Source: Streptomyces sp. NBC_01445 (GTDB lineage: Bacteria; Actinomycetota; Actinomycetes; Streptomycetales; Streptomycetaceae). From it: 64,000 nt of DNA. The stretch covers positions 3,844,001-3,908,000 of the forward strand of contig NZ_CP109485.1 of the NCBI RefSeq assembly GCF_035918235.1, given 5' to 3'. Below are positions 8,867 to 17,713 of this stretch, piece by piece. Position 1 is the stretch's first letter. Each line of letters opens with the position of its first letter. A program made the position numbers and the translations under genes. The notes below the pieces were generated by a model. It ran no database searches, was not told the DNA's origin, and saw nothing but the letters and a program-made list of their open reading frames with translations.

Positions 8867-10162
8867 TCAACTCCGGTCCGGCTGCGCCGTCTCCACCTCC
8901 CCGCGCCGGTGGAGCCGGGACGCGAGGAGGCCGCCGAGGAACCCGGTGACCAGACCCCACAGAACCGCGAGGCCGAGCGCGGTCCACAGGTTCGGGCGCA
9001 GCGCCACCTCGCCGCCGAGCCCGCCGCCGATGTCGCCGATGCCGAGAAGCGACAGGCCGTAGTGCGCGGAGATGCGGGCGAGGAGGCAGATGGCGAGCAC
9101 GGTCAGGACGAGGGCCACCGCCATGTGGAGGGCGTGCTGCCAGGCCCGCATCCGGGCGGGTGACCGCAGCGCCATGGCGAACGCGGCCGCCAGCGTCAGG
9201 ATCGCGGCCACCGCGACCGACCACCAGATCCGGCCGTCCTGTTCGGCGAGCGTGCTGACGTCGACGGTGGAGATGTCGGGCGTACGGAGTACGACGTCGA
9301 GGATGTGCGGCACGGGCAGGCCGAACGGGCCGTCGACCTTGCCGTCCCAGGACGCGCCGAGGCCGATGGTGTAGGCGAACCAGACGAGGTTGGGCAGACC
9401 GAGGAGGATGACGGCGAACGTCTCGGCCGCGTGGCCACGGGTCGCGGCGACCACCAGCCCGATGACGACGCCCAGGGCCACGTAAACGAGCAGCAGCGCG
9501 ACCATCGCGTACGCGGCAGGGCGCACCGACTCCTGGAAGCGGACGAGGCGGGCGGGGAGCGGGGCGCCGCGCGACACGAGGACGGCGAGGATCATGACGC
9601 CCCCGAGCCACAGCAGGCCGAAGAGCAGGGTGAGCGCCATGTTCGTCCGGAATCCGACCGTGGGTGCGCCGTCCAGGGCGCCCTCGATGATGCCGCCGGT
9701 CGGGTCCGTGACGGGGATGGCGAAGTCCTGCCTGGCCAGGAGCGAGAGGACGATGAGCGCCACCACCCATGGCACGGCCACCCGCCCGGCCCAGCCGAGG
9801 AGTTCGCCACTGCTCGCGATGGCCCGGCGGCGCAGGGGCCGCAGGAAGCCCGCGGCGATCACCAGCGCTCCGGCGAGGGTCACGGAGAGGGGCAGGACCG
9901 AGATGTCGGCGTGCGTCTGGGCGAGTTCTCCGGCGTTTCCGGCCAGGTCGACGGAGCCGCCGGCCGCCATCACCACGACGGCGGCGACCACTCGCGGAAA
10001 GGCGCTGCCGGGAAGGCCGGTCGCGCCCGCCGCCCACAGGCCGAGGGCGGCCGTGACCACCATGGCCACGAGCCCGGCGACCACGGCCACGAGGGCCGCG
10101 GCCCAGCCGTGTTTCGCGCTGCGCCTGGTGCCGGACCGGCCGTCGGATGCCTGTTCACTCAC
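8867..10162 (-). CDS. Streptophobe-type polytopic membrane protein
   Basis: A 431-residue integral membrane protein with roughly ten hydrophobic segments and a short charged N-terminus (MSEQASDGRSGTRRSAKHG). Length and topology fit the actinobacterial streptophobe family, named for its hydrophobicity and restricted distribution; the function is unknown. The start is GTG 10162. No ribosome-binding site precedes it, and a TAGCGT box lies 6 bases upstream, suggesting a leaderless transcript. It converges on the kinase gene with nine bases between stops. A link to the kinase module is possible because such proteins often sit near FHA/kinase genes, but that is context only. Confidence 0.8.
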   Translation of the reverse strand: MSEQASDGRSGTRRSAKHGWAAALVAVVAGLVAMVVTAALGLWAAGATGLPGSAFPRVVAAVVVMAAGGSVDLAGNAGELAQTHADISVLPLSVTLAGALVIAAGFLRPLRRRAIASSGELLGWAGRVAVPWVVALIVLSLLARQDFAIPVTDPTGGIIEGALDGAPTVGFRTNMALTLLFGLLWLGGVMILAVLVSRGAPLPARLVRFQESVRPAAYAMVALLLVYVALGVVIGLVVAATRGHAAETFAVILLGLPNLVWFAYTIGLGASWDGKVDGPFGLPVPHILDVVLRTPDISTVDVSTLAEQDGRIWWSVAVAAILTLAAAFAMALRSPARMRAWQHALHMAVALVLTVLAICLLARISAHYGLSLLGIGDIGGGLGGEVALRPNLWTALGLAVLWGLVTGFLGGLLASRLHRRGEVETAQPDRS

Positions 10163-10370
10163 GGGGCCACGCTAGGCAGGCGTCCGGCGGTCCGCCCCTC
10201 GGGAGGGCCGACCGCGTCGCCTCGCGGACCGTACGGGTTCGGCTTGCGAGCCGTACGAGTACGGAGCACACAATGTGGAGGTGACAGGACAAAGGGGACC
10301 GGGCCGCCGGACCGAGAGGCGGGCCCTCCCCCAGCCCGCCCCATGCCTCCTACGGTGAGAAGAAGCGCCA

Positions 10371-11645
10371 GTGAGTGACCGACCGACGGAGCCCGGCCGC
10401 CCCACCGGCCCCCCATCCGGCCCGCTCTCGGGCCCGACCCAGCCCGCGGCGCCCGTACCCCCGCCGCCCGAGCACCCCTCGGAACCGCCGTCCGGCGAAG
10501 GCACGGGCGCCGGCTCCGGCGCCGGTTCTGGCTCTGGCTCTGGCTCTGGCAGCACGGGCGGCGGCCCCGGCGGCCCGCCGCCCCCGGGCGACACCCCGCC
10601 GCCGCACGGCCCGCACCCCGGCCGTCCCTGGTGGCGGTTCACGCCCAAGAAGCTCGCGGGGCTCGGCGCCCTGATCGTCGCCGCTGTGGTCCTCACCGTC
10701 GTCCTCACCAGCTCAGGCGGCGACGGTGGCAGCGGCGGAACCGCGTCCGGTGACGAACTCTTCCTCCAGAGCGCCGACTCGTCCGGCCCCGACCCGTACA
10801 CCGAGTCGAGCACCCACAAGGGCGCCACCGCGACGACGCCCACCGCGCTGCCGAGCGCGTCCGGGGAGAGCTCTTCGGAGAAGGCGAACGTGGTCCGGGG
10901 CGTCGAGGGCTCCGCTGCCGGCCTGTACGGCGGCACCCGCAACGTCTCCAGCTGCGACGTGGAGAAGCAGATCCGCGCGCTGGGCGCGGAGCCGGACAGG
11001 AACAAGGCGTTCGCCTCGGTACTCAGCATCGATCCGTCGAGTGTCCCCGCGTATCTGCGGTCGCTGACGCCGGTTCAGCTCCGCCTCGACACCCGGGTCA
11101 CGAATCACGGCTTCCGCAGCGGCGCTCCGACGAAGTTCCAGTCCGTGCTCCAGTCCGGCACGGCCGTGCTCGTGAACGACCGCGGCGAGCCGCGCGTGCG
11201 GTGCTCGTGCGGGAATCCGCTGCTCGCGCCGGTGCCTCTGCGGGGCTCGGTGAAGCGTCAGGGCAAGGCCTGGTCCGGGTACAAGTCGTCGGACGTGGTG
11301 GTCGTTTCGCCGGCGCCGCAGCCGGTGAACGGTTTCGTGATGTACGACCCGGAGACCAAGGGCTGGTTCACCCGAACCGCGGGCAGCACGGGCGGCAGCG
11401 ACCAGAAGACGACGGCGCACACCCCACCCGGAGTCTCCTCCTCGGGCACCTCGACCTCCTCGACAACCCCGTCGTCCGAGACCTCTCGGTCCTCCGAGTC
11501 GTCCCAGCCATCCGAGTCTTCGCAGCCACCGTCGTCCGAGGCCCCCGGAGCGTCGTCGGCCCCGCCGTCGAGCGCGGATTCCGCCGCCCCCGAGTCACCC
11601 GCCTCACAACCGGCGAGCCAGGGCCCACCTGGACAGACGGGCTAA
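10371..11645 (+). CDS. DUF6777-like single-pass membrane protein
   Basis: A 424-residue protein from GTG 10371. The first ~85 residues are Pro/Gly-rich, with a short Gly-Ser repeat. One transmembrane helix follows (LAGLGALIVAAVVLTVVLTS, ~residues 98-117), so the remainder is probably outside the cell. The central ~200-residue domain begins with the FLQSADSSGPDPYTES segment seen in DUF6777 proteins and contains paired Cys (CSCGNPL). The last ~75 residues are almost entirely Ser, Pro, Thr and Ala, a cell-wall-spanning or glycosylation-prone tail. The stop TAA overlaps the stop of the convergent acetyltransferase. Function unknown. Confidence 0.75.
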   Translation: MSDRPTEPGRPTGPPSGPLSGPTQPAAPVPPPPEHPSEPPSGEGTGAGSGAGSGSGSGSGSTGGGPGGPPPPGDTPPPHGPHPGRPWWRFTPKKLAGLGALIVAAVVLTVVLTSSGGDGGSGGTASGDELFLQSADSSGPDPYTESSTHKGATATTPTALPSASGESSSEKANVVRGVEGSAAGLYGGTRNVSSCDVEKQIRALGAEPDRNKAFASVLSIDPSSVPAYLRSLTPVQLRLDTRVTNHGFRSGAPTKFQSVLQSGTAVLVNDRGEPRVRCSCGNPLLAPVPLRGSVKRQGKAWSGYKSSDVVVVSPAPQPVNGFVMYDPETKGWFTRTAGSTGGSDQKTTAHTPPGVSSSGTSTSSTTPSSETSRSSESSQPSESSQPPSSEAPGASSAPPSSADSAAPESPASQPASQGPPGQTG

Positions 11646-12190
11646 CGCGCGCGCCACTCCGGCGCGAGCGCCGACCACACCTCAAGATCCTGCTTGACGC
11701 CCTTGTGCGAGCCCGCCTCGCGCAGCACCCCGTCGCGCCGCATGCCGAGCCGCCGCGCCACGTTCAGGCTGGGCTCGTTCGCGGAGGAGGCGACCCACTC
11801 CACGCGGTGGATGCCGCGTTCGAGGACCGCCCAGTCGATGAGGACGCGCGCGCCGCGCGTGACGAGGCCACGTCCGGCGGCGGCGGGCTCGAGCCAGCAG
11901 CCGATCTCGCAGTTGCCGCCCTCCGCGTCGAAGATCCGGAAGAGCAGGCCGCCGACGAGCGTCCCGTCCAGCCAGAGCCCGTGCAGGCTCCCGCTGTCGG
12001 CGGCGCGCTTGTCGGCATAGGACTTGAGCAGGTCCCGGGCGGAGTCGACGTCCTTGACGTTCGAGCCGAACCCGATGTGCTGCCCTATGAACTCGCGCCC
12101 GCGCTCCAGATGGGCGAGGAACTGCTCGGCGTGCCACGTCTCAAGTGGCCGCAGCTCCGCGCCGTCGTCACCCAGGGAGATCGTGTACAT
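11642..12190 (-). CDS. GNAT acetyltransferase, RimJ/RimL type
   Basis: A 182-residue GNAT-fold acetyltransferase of the RimJ/RimL group, which transfer acetyl from acetyl-CoA to N-terminal or small-molecule amines. Visible features include the opening LRPLETWHAEQFLAH, the CoA-binding turn AAAGRGLVTRGARVL, and the C-terminal NEPSLNVARRLGMRRDGVLR where family members keep an Asn and a Lys/Arg-Leu-Gly-Phe-like segment. Its start at ATG 12190 lies inside the 3' end of the MMPL gene (23-base overlap), so the pair is co-transcribed and probably coupled. The substrate cannot be predicted. Confidence 0.88.
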   Translation of the reverse strand: MYTISLGDDGAELRPLETWHAEQFLAHLERGREFIGQHIGFGSNVKDVDSARDLLKSYADKRAADSGSLHGLWLDGTLVGGLLFRIFDAEGGNCEIGCWLEPAAAGRGLVTRGARVLIDWAVLERGIHRVEWVASSANEPSLNVARRLGMRRDGVLREAGSHKGVKQDLEVWSALAPEWRAR

Positions 12191-14441
12191 CGCGTTTGCG
12201 CTCCTCGGCTTCGGCCTTCACCAGTACGTCCAGCAGCGCGCCGTCCTCGGTCGGGCGCTGTCCAGGCATACTCGCATGCGCCTCGCCGCACTCGGGCGGC
12301 TCGATGCTGATGCGGGGCAGCCGGCGGTCGAGCCACTGCGGCAGCCACCAGTTGGCGCCGCCGAGCATGTGCATGAGGGCGGGCACGAGGAGCGTGCGCA
12401 GGACGAACGCGTCGAGGGCGACGGCGGCGGCCAGTGCGATGCCGAACATCGCGATGACGCGGTCGCCGCTGAGGACGAAGGCCAGGAAGACCGAAATCAT
12501 GATCACGGCCGCGGAGTTGATGACACGGCTGGTCTCGGCGAGCCCGACGCGGACGGCCCGCCGGTTGTCGCGGGTCTCCAGCCACTCCTCGTACATGCGG
12601 CTGACCAGGAACACCTGGTAGTCCATGGAGAGTCCGAACAGGACCGACACCATGATCACGGGGAGGAAGGGCTCGATCGGGCCCGCTCTGCCGAGGCCGA
12701 GCATCTCGCTGCCCCAGCCCCACTGGAAGATGGCGACGACGACGCCGAAGGCGGAGGCGACGGCCGCGACGTTCATCGCGGCGGCCTTGAGAGGGATGCC
12801 GATGGAACGGAAGGCCAGGAGCAGCAGGACGCAGCCGAGTCCGATGACGACGCCCACGAACAGCGGCAGTTTGCCGACGATGACGTCGGCGAAGTCGTCG
12901 TAGCTGGCGGTGACTCCGCCGAGCTGCACATCGAGGGACGTGCCCTTCTCGGCCGCGGGGATGACGTCACTGCGCAGTCGGTCGACGAGCTCGCTGGTCC
13001 TCTGGGACTGCGGTGCGGACTTCGGCACGACGGTCAGGAAGGCGGCGGTGCCGCTGCCGTTGTACGTCGCCGGGGTCACCGAGGAGACGCCCTCGGCCGA
13101 GTCGATCAGGGACTCCAGACGGCTCAGGGCGACCTGGTCGCCGGCGCCGTCTATGGGTGTGACAAGGGTCAGCGGCCCGTTCACGCCCGGCCCGAATCCG
13201 TCGGCCAGGAGGTCGTAGGCCTGCCTGGTCGTGGACGACGACGCGTTGTTGCCCTGGTCGGACGTGCCCAGGTGCAGGAAGAACGTAGGCACCGAGAGCA
13301 CCGCGATCACGCCGAGTGCGAGGCCGCCGAGGAGCCGGGGGTGGCGCTCCACGAAGGCGGCCCAGCGGGCGGCGAACCCGGCCGGCCGCTCCGGCTCGGG
13401 CCCGTGTTCGGCGAGTCTGCGCCGCTGGCGCCTGCTGAGCGCGCGCATGCCGATGAACGACAGGAGCGCGGGCAGGAGCGTGACGGACGCGGCGACGGTG
13501 AGGAGCACGGTCAGGGACGCGGCGATCGCGACGCCGTTGAGGAAGCTGAGGCGCAGGATCAGCATGCCGAGGAGCGCGATGCAGACGGTGGCGCCGGCGA
13601 AGACGACCGCTCGCCCGGTGGTGGCGACGGCCCGCTCCGCGGCCTCGTTCACGGGCAGGCCCTGTTTCAGGCCGCGCCGGTGCCGGGTCACGATGAACAG
13701 GGCGTAGTCGATGCCGACGCCGAGGCCGACGAGCATGCCGAGCATCGGGGCGAAGTCGGCGACGGTCATCACATGGCCGAGGAGCACGATGCCGGAGGCG
13801 GCGGTGCCCACGCTGACCAGGGCCGTGGCGATGGGCAGGGCGCTGGCCGCGAGGGAGCCGAAGGCAAGCAGGAGGACGACGGCGGCGACCACGACGCCGA
13901 CGATCTCGGCGGCATGTCCCTGGGCGGACTCGGTCAGGGCGACGGCGCTGCCGCCGAGTTCGACCCGCAGTCCGTCGGGGGCGTTCTTCTCGGCGGCCTT
14001 GGCCGTGTCGACGAGGCGCTGGGCGTCCGCCTTGGCGATGTCGCCGGACTGCCGGTCGAAGGTGACCATGGCGTAGGCGGTGCGTCCGTCGGCGCTTATC
14101 TGACTCGTGCCCTGCTGCTCGTACGGGCCGGTGACAGCGGCGATGCCGGGCAGGCGCTCGATCCTGTCGAGCGTGCGGGTCATGCGCTCTTTCACGTCGG
14201 CGGCGCGGACCATGCTGCCGTCCGTGTGCCAGACGACGGTGTCGCTGTCGCCGCCGAGGCCGGGGAAACCGTCGTCGAGGAGCTGGGTGGCGCGCCCCGA
14301 CTCGGTGCCCGGTGCCTCGTAGTCGTTCGAGTACGAGGAGCCCGCGACGGCCGCCGCGGCGCTCGTGGCGCCGAGGGCGAGGAGCCACAGCAGGACGACT
14401 ACGAGGCGGTGCCGTGCACACCATCGTGCGAGAGCTGCCAC
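12168..14441 (-). CDS. MMPL family RND transporter
   Basis: A 757-residue RND-type permease of the MMPL family, which in actinomycetes moves lipids, siderophores or antibiotics using proton-motive force. Two sets of membrane helices each follow a large extracytoplasmic loop. The first loop is at ~35-165 and the second at ~390-520. The MMPL core motif GLGVGIDYALFIVTRHR lies near residue 225, and its repeat FGLSMDYQVFLVSRMYEEW sits in the second half. The start is GTG 14441, at MAALARWCARHRLVVVLLWL. A GNAT gene overlaps its 3' end. No biosynthetic cluster is nearby, so the cargo is unknown. Confidence 0.92.
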   Translation of the reverse strand: MAALARWCARHRLVVVLLWLLALGATSAAAAVAGSSYSNDYEAPGTESGRATQLLDDGFPGLGGDSDTVVWHTDGSMVRAADVKERMTRTLDRIERLPGIAAVTGPYEQQGTSQISADGRTAYAMVTFDRQSGDIAKADAQRLVDTAKAAEKNAPDGLRVELGGSAVALTESAQGHAAEIVGVVVAAVVLLLAFGSLAASALPIATALVSVGTAASGIVLLGHVMTVADFAPMLGMLVGLGVGIDYALFIVTRHRRGLKQGLPVNEAAERAVATTGRAVVFAGATVCIALLGMLILRLSFLNGVAIAASLTVLLTVAASVTLLPALLSFIGMRALSRRQRRRLAEHGPEPERPAGFAARWAAFVERHPRLLGGLALGVIAVLSVPTFFLHLGTSDQGNNASSSTTRQAYDLLADGFGPGVNGPLTLVTPIDGAGDQVALSRLESLIDSAEGVSSVTPATYNGSGTAAFLTVVPKSAPQSQRTSELVDRLRSDVIPAAEKGTSLDVQLGGVTASYDDFADVIVGKLPLFVGVVIGLGCVLLLLAFRSIGIPLKAAAMNVAAVASAFGVVVAIFQWGWGSEMLGLGRAGPIEPFLPVIMVSVLFGLSMDYQVFLVSRMYEEWLETRDNRRAVRVGLAETSRVINSAAVIMISVFLAFVLSGDRVIAMFGIALAAAVALDAFVLRTLLVPALMHMLGGANWWLPQWLDRRLPRISIEPPECGEAHASMPGQRPTEDGALLDVLVKAEAEERKRDVHDLPG

Positions 14442-14577
14442 GGACGGGCTCCCAGGGTTTGTGGATCTTCACCGGGAACGGCCCGCAAAGAACACATGAG
14501 CAATGGCAAGCCACTCTTACAGCAAGAAGTGATCTTTTGTCGCTTTCGTGGCCTTACTCACAAGGGCGCGCTGCCGT

Positions 14578-15831
14578 TCAGCCCAGGAACTGAAGTCCCG
14601 CCCAGAGCGCGACCGTTGAGACGACCAGGGTCGCCGGGACCGTGAGCACGCCCAGCCGTGTGAAGTCACCGAGCCTGGGATGCACGTCGTGGGCGTGGAC
14701 GATGCGGCGCCACAGGAGCGTGGCGAGCGAGCCCACATACGTGAGGTTGGGGCCGAGATTGACACCGATGAGGACGGCGAGGACCGGTCCCGGACCCGCG
14801 GGCCCCGCCACGGGGAGCAGCGCGAGAACGGCCGGAAGGTTGTTGATCAGGTTGGCGAGCAGGGCCGCGACGCCGGCGACGGCGAGCAGTGCGAGCAGCG
14901 ACGAGCCCTCGGGCAGCAGCCGGTCGATGCCGTCCCCCAGCCCGTTGTCGACGACCGCCTTGACCACGATCCCGAGCGCGAGGACGAAGAGGCAGAAGTA
15001 CGGGTGCGCCGACTTCACCAGCGCGAGCGGGGTCGTGCGCCGCTGCCCGAGCGCCCGCGCCGCGAGGACGGCCGTGCCGACGACCGCCGCCCACAGCGGG
15101 TCGATCCCGGCGAACGAGGTGACGACGAAACCCACGAGCGTCAGGGCGAGGACGGTGAGGGTGAACACCGGGACGCCCGGCGGCTCCTCCGCGTCCGGCT
15201 CATGGGCGGGCGCCGCCAGATCGTCGGCGAAGTACCGACGGAACACCGCGTACTCGACGGCGATCGCGCCCAGCCACGGCAGGGCCATGAGCCCTGCGAA
15301 CCGGGCGAAGGTGAGTCCGCTCGCGGTGAAGGCGAGCAGGTTGGTGAGGTTCGAGACCGGAAGGAGCAGCGAGGCGGAGTTGGCGAGGTGGGCGCTCGCG
15401 TAGACGTGCGGGCGCGGCCTCGCGCCGATCCGGCGGGCCGTGGCGAGGACGACCGGTGTGAGCAGCACGACGGTGGCGTCGAGGCTCAGTACAGCCGTGA
15501 TCACGGCGGCCGCGGCGAAGACCCCGCCGAGCATGCGGCGTGGACTGCCCTTGCAGGCCCGCGCGATCGCGTCGCCCGCGGCCTTGAAAAGGCCCTCGTC
15601 GGCGCACAGCTGTGCCAGGACCAGGACGGCGGCGAGGAATCCGACGACCGGCAGCAGCTCCCGTGTCTCGGCCCACGCGTGCGCGGGCGACACGGCGCCG
15701 ACCGCCACGACGATCGCCGCCGCGGGCACGGCGACGACGGCCTCCGGCAGCTGCCGGGGACGCACCACGGCGAAGCCGAGGATGAGCAGGAGGAGGGTGA
15801 CGGAGAGGAGTTCGGCGGGGACGGTGCTCAA
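14578..15831 (-). CDS. ArsB/SLC13-type anion permease
   Basis: A ~417-residue permease with about eleven hydrophobic segments, of the ArsB/SLC13 ion-transporter superfamily. Family signatures include LSLDATVVLLTPVVLATAR and the second-half LLANLINNLPAVLALLP. The frame stays open to ATG 15861, but that ATG is two bases from a 16-bp hairpin and has no ribosome-binding site. TTG 15831 has GGAG at 7 bases and begins MSTVPAELLSVTLLLL, so I prefer it. There is no arsR or arsC beside it, so an arsenite role is unproven; other anions are equally possible. Confidence 0.85.
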   Translation of the reverse strand: MSTVPAELLSVTLLLLILGFAVVRPRQLPEAVVAVPAAAIVVAVGAVSPAHAWAETRELLPVVGFLAAVLVLAQLCADEGLFKAAGDAIARACKGSPRRMLGGVFAAAAVITAVLSLDATVVLLTPVVLATARRIGARPRPHVYASAHLANSASLLLPVSNLTNLLAFTASGLTFARFAGLMALPWLGAIAVEYAVFRRYFADDLAAPAHEPDAEEPPGVPVFTLTVLALTLVGFVVTSFAGIDPLWAAVVGTAVLAARALGQRRTTPLALVKSAHPYFCLFVLALGIVVKAVVDNGLGDGIDRLLPEGSSLLALLAVAGVAALLANLINNLPAVLALLPVAGPAGPGPVLAVLIGVNLGPNLTYVGSLATLLWRRIVHAHDVHPRLGDFTRLGVLTVPATLVVSTVALWAGLQFLG

Positions 15832-15863
15832 CGTGCGGCTCCAAGTATTCGTACCCCCCATGG

Positions 15864-15932
15864 CAAACGCCGGCCGGGCATCTCAGCCCGGCCGGCGTTT
15901 GAGGTCAGAGGGACGCGGGGGCGGACCCCCGC
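15864..15932 (-). repeat. Double hairpin after gatB, dispersed-palindrome type
   Basis: A perfect 16-bp inverted repeat (15864-15879 with 15886-15901, loop ATCTCA) is followed by a second hairpin with 7-bp arms (15915-15921 with 15926-15932, loop CGGA). It lies just after the gatB stop and can terminate the gat operon. The CGCCGGCCGGGC core resembles palindromes that recur after genes across Streptomyces chromosomes, to my recollection. Confidence 0.75.
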
Positions 15933-15942
15933 AAGAACCGCC

Positions 15943-17454
15943 TCAGCCCTCGGAGACGCCCAGCTTCTCCAGGATCAGTTCCTTGACGCGCGCCGCGTCG
16001 GCCTGACCCCGGGTCGCCTTCATGACGGCACCCACGAGCGCGCCGACGGCGGCGACCTTGCCACCACGGATCTTGTCGGCGATCCCGGCGTTGCCCGCGA
16101 TGGCCTCGTCGACGGCCGCGCCGAGCGCACCCTCGTCCGAGACGACCTTCAGGCCGCGCTTCTCGACGACCGTGTCCGGGTCGCCCTCGCCCGCGAGGAC
16201 ACCCTCGATGACCTGGCGCGCCAGCTTGTCATTGAGGTCACCGGCGGAGACGAGCGCCGCCACCCGGGCCACCTGGGCCGGGGTGATGGGCAGCTCGTCG
16301 AGCGCCGTGCCCGACTCGTTGGCGTTACGGGCGAGTTCACCCATCCACCACTTGCGGGCCGAGACGGAGTCGGCGCCGGCCTCGATCGTGGCGACGATCG
16401 GGTCGACCGCGCCCGCGTTGAGGATCGACTGCATGTCGTGCTCGGAGACGCCCCACTCCTCGCGCAGCCGGTTGCGGCGCACGCGAGGCATCTCGGGCAG
16501 CTCCGAGCGCAGCTCCTCCACCCAGGCGCGGGCGGGCGCCACCGGCACCAGGTCCGGCTCGGGGAAGTAGCGGTAGTCCTCGGCGTTGTCCTTGATGCGG
16601 CCCGACGTGGTGGAGCCGTCCTCCTCGTGGAAGTGACGGGTCTCCTGCACGATCGTGCCGCCGGACGACAGGACAGCGGCGTGCCGCTGGATCTCGTAAC
16701 GGGCGGCGCGCTCGACGGAACGCAGCGAGTTGACGTTCTTCGTCTCCGAGCGGGTGCCGAAGGTCGCCTCGGGGCTGGTGCGCAGCGACAGGTTCACGTC
16801 GCAGCGCATCTGGCCCTTGTCCATCCGGGCCTCGGAGACGTCGAGCGCCTTGATGACCTCGCGCAGCTCGGCGACGTACGCCTTCGCCACCTCCGGCGCC
16901 CGCTCCCCGGCGCCCTCGATCGGCTTGGTGACGATCTCGATGAGGGGGATGCCGGCGCGGTTGTAGTCGAGCAGGGAGTGCGAGGCGCCGTGGATACGGC
17001 CCGTCGCGCCACCGACGTGCAGCGACTTGCCGGTGTCCTCCTCCATGTGGGCGCGCTCGATCTCCACGCGGAAGATCTCGCCGTCCTCCAGCTGTACGTC
17101 GAGGTAGCCGTTGAAGGCGATGGGCTCGTCGTACTGGGAGGTCTGGAAGTTCTTCGGCATGTCCGGATAGAAGTAGTTCTTCCGGGCGAAGCGGCACCAG
17201 TCGGCGATCTCGCAGTTGAGCGCGAGGCCGATCTTGATGGCCGACTCGACGCCGATCGCGTTGACGACCGGGAGCGAGCCGGGCAGGCCGAGACAGGTGG
17301 GGCAGGTCTGCGAGTTGGGCTCGGCGCCCAGCTCGGTGGAGCACCCGCAGAACATCTTCGTCTTCGTACCCAGCTCGACATGGACCTCGAGGCCCATGAC
17401 GGGGTCGTACGTCGCGAGTGCCGCGTCGTACGGCATCAGTTCAGTGACGGTCAC
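15943..17454 (-). CDS. gatB: Asp/Glu-tRNA amidotransferase subunit B
   Basis: GatB, 503 residues, the kinase and tRNA-binding subunit of GatCAB. The complex converts misacylated Glu-tRNA(Gln), and Asp-tRNA(Asn) where needed, to the amide form. The N-terminal catalytic cradle shows [20 protein letters not shown] and a Cys pair in CPTCLGLPG, the zinc-site region. The Yqey-like helical tail, from about residue 400, ends [11 protein letters not shown]. The start is GTG 17454 with an AGGG upstream. It is the last gene of gatC-gatA-X-gatB, 16 bases after the small X gene, and is followed by the double hairpin. Confidence 0.97.
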   Translation of the reverse strand: MTVTELMPYDAALATYDPVMGLEVHVELGTKTKMFCGCSTELGAEPNSQTCPTCLGLPGSLPVVNAIGVESAIKIGLALNCEIADWCRFARKNYFYPDMPKNFQTSQYDEPIAFNGYLDVQLEDGEIFRVEIERAHMEEDTGKSLHVGGATGRIHGASHSLLDYNRAGIPLIEIVTKPIEGAGERAPEVAKAYVAELREVIKALDVSEARMDKGQMRCDVNLSLRTSPEATFGTRSETKNVNSLRSVERAARYEIQRHAAVLSSGGTIVQETRHFHEEDGSTTSGRIKDNAEDYRYFPEPDLVPVAPARAWVEELRSELPEMPRVRRNRLREEWGVSEHDMQSILNAGAVDPIVATIEAGADSVSARKWWMGELARNANESGTALDELPITPAQVARVAALVSAGDLNDKLARQVIEGVLAGEGDPDTVVEKRGLKVVSDEGALGAAVDEAIAGNAGIADKIRGGKVAAVGALVGAVMKATRGQADAARVKELILEKLGVSEG

Positions 17455-17470
17455 GGTGAGACTTTCCCTC

Positions 17471-17713
17471 TCAGCCCAGCAGGACGTCGTCGTCGCCCAG
17501 GCGCTTCAGCTCCCGGTAGAGGATCGCCAGGCCGGTAACGATGGCGGCGGCGGACACCGCGGCGTCGATCAGCCGCAGGGTGTCGTGGTCGTTACGAGCC
17601 ATCTTTGCCTGCTTCGCGACACTGATCGCGCCGAAAGCAGTGCTCGCAATCGACACGTATGCGCCGGTCTTGGACTTCTTGAAGTTCTTGGCCTTCTTTG
17701 CCATGGCACTCAC
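17471..17713 (-). CDS. Small membrane protein inside the gat operon
   Basis: An 80-residue protein between gatA and gatB on the same strand. GTG 17713 overlaps the gatA stop (GTGA) and has GGAGG 10 bases upstream; ATG 17704 is the alternative. The N-terminus is Lys-rich ([12 protein letters not shown]). Two hydrophobic stretches follow, near 15-32 ([18 protein letters not shown]) and near 48-68 ([20 protein letters not shown]). It could be a small membrane anchor. I do not recognise a family. Its place and overlap imply it is made together with GatA and GatB. Confidence 0.75.
   Translation of the reverse strand: MSAMAKKAKNFKKSKTGAYVSIASTAFGAISVAKQAKMARNDHDTLRLIDAAVSAAAIVTGLAILYRELKRLGDDDVLLG

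Noticed and set aside
12024..14645. 873-residue frame opposite MMPL
   Set aside because: It is antisense to a well-supported transporter, with composition of a shadow frame and no family match.
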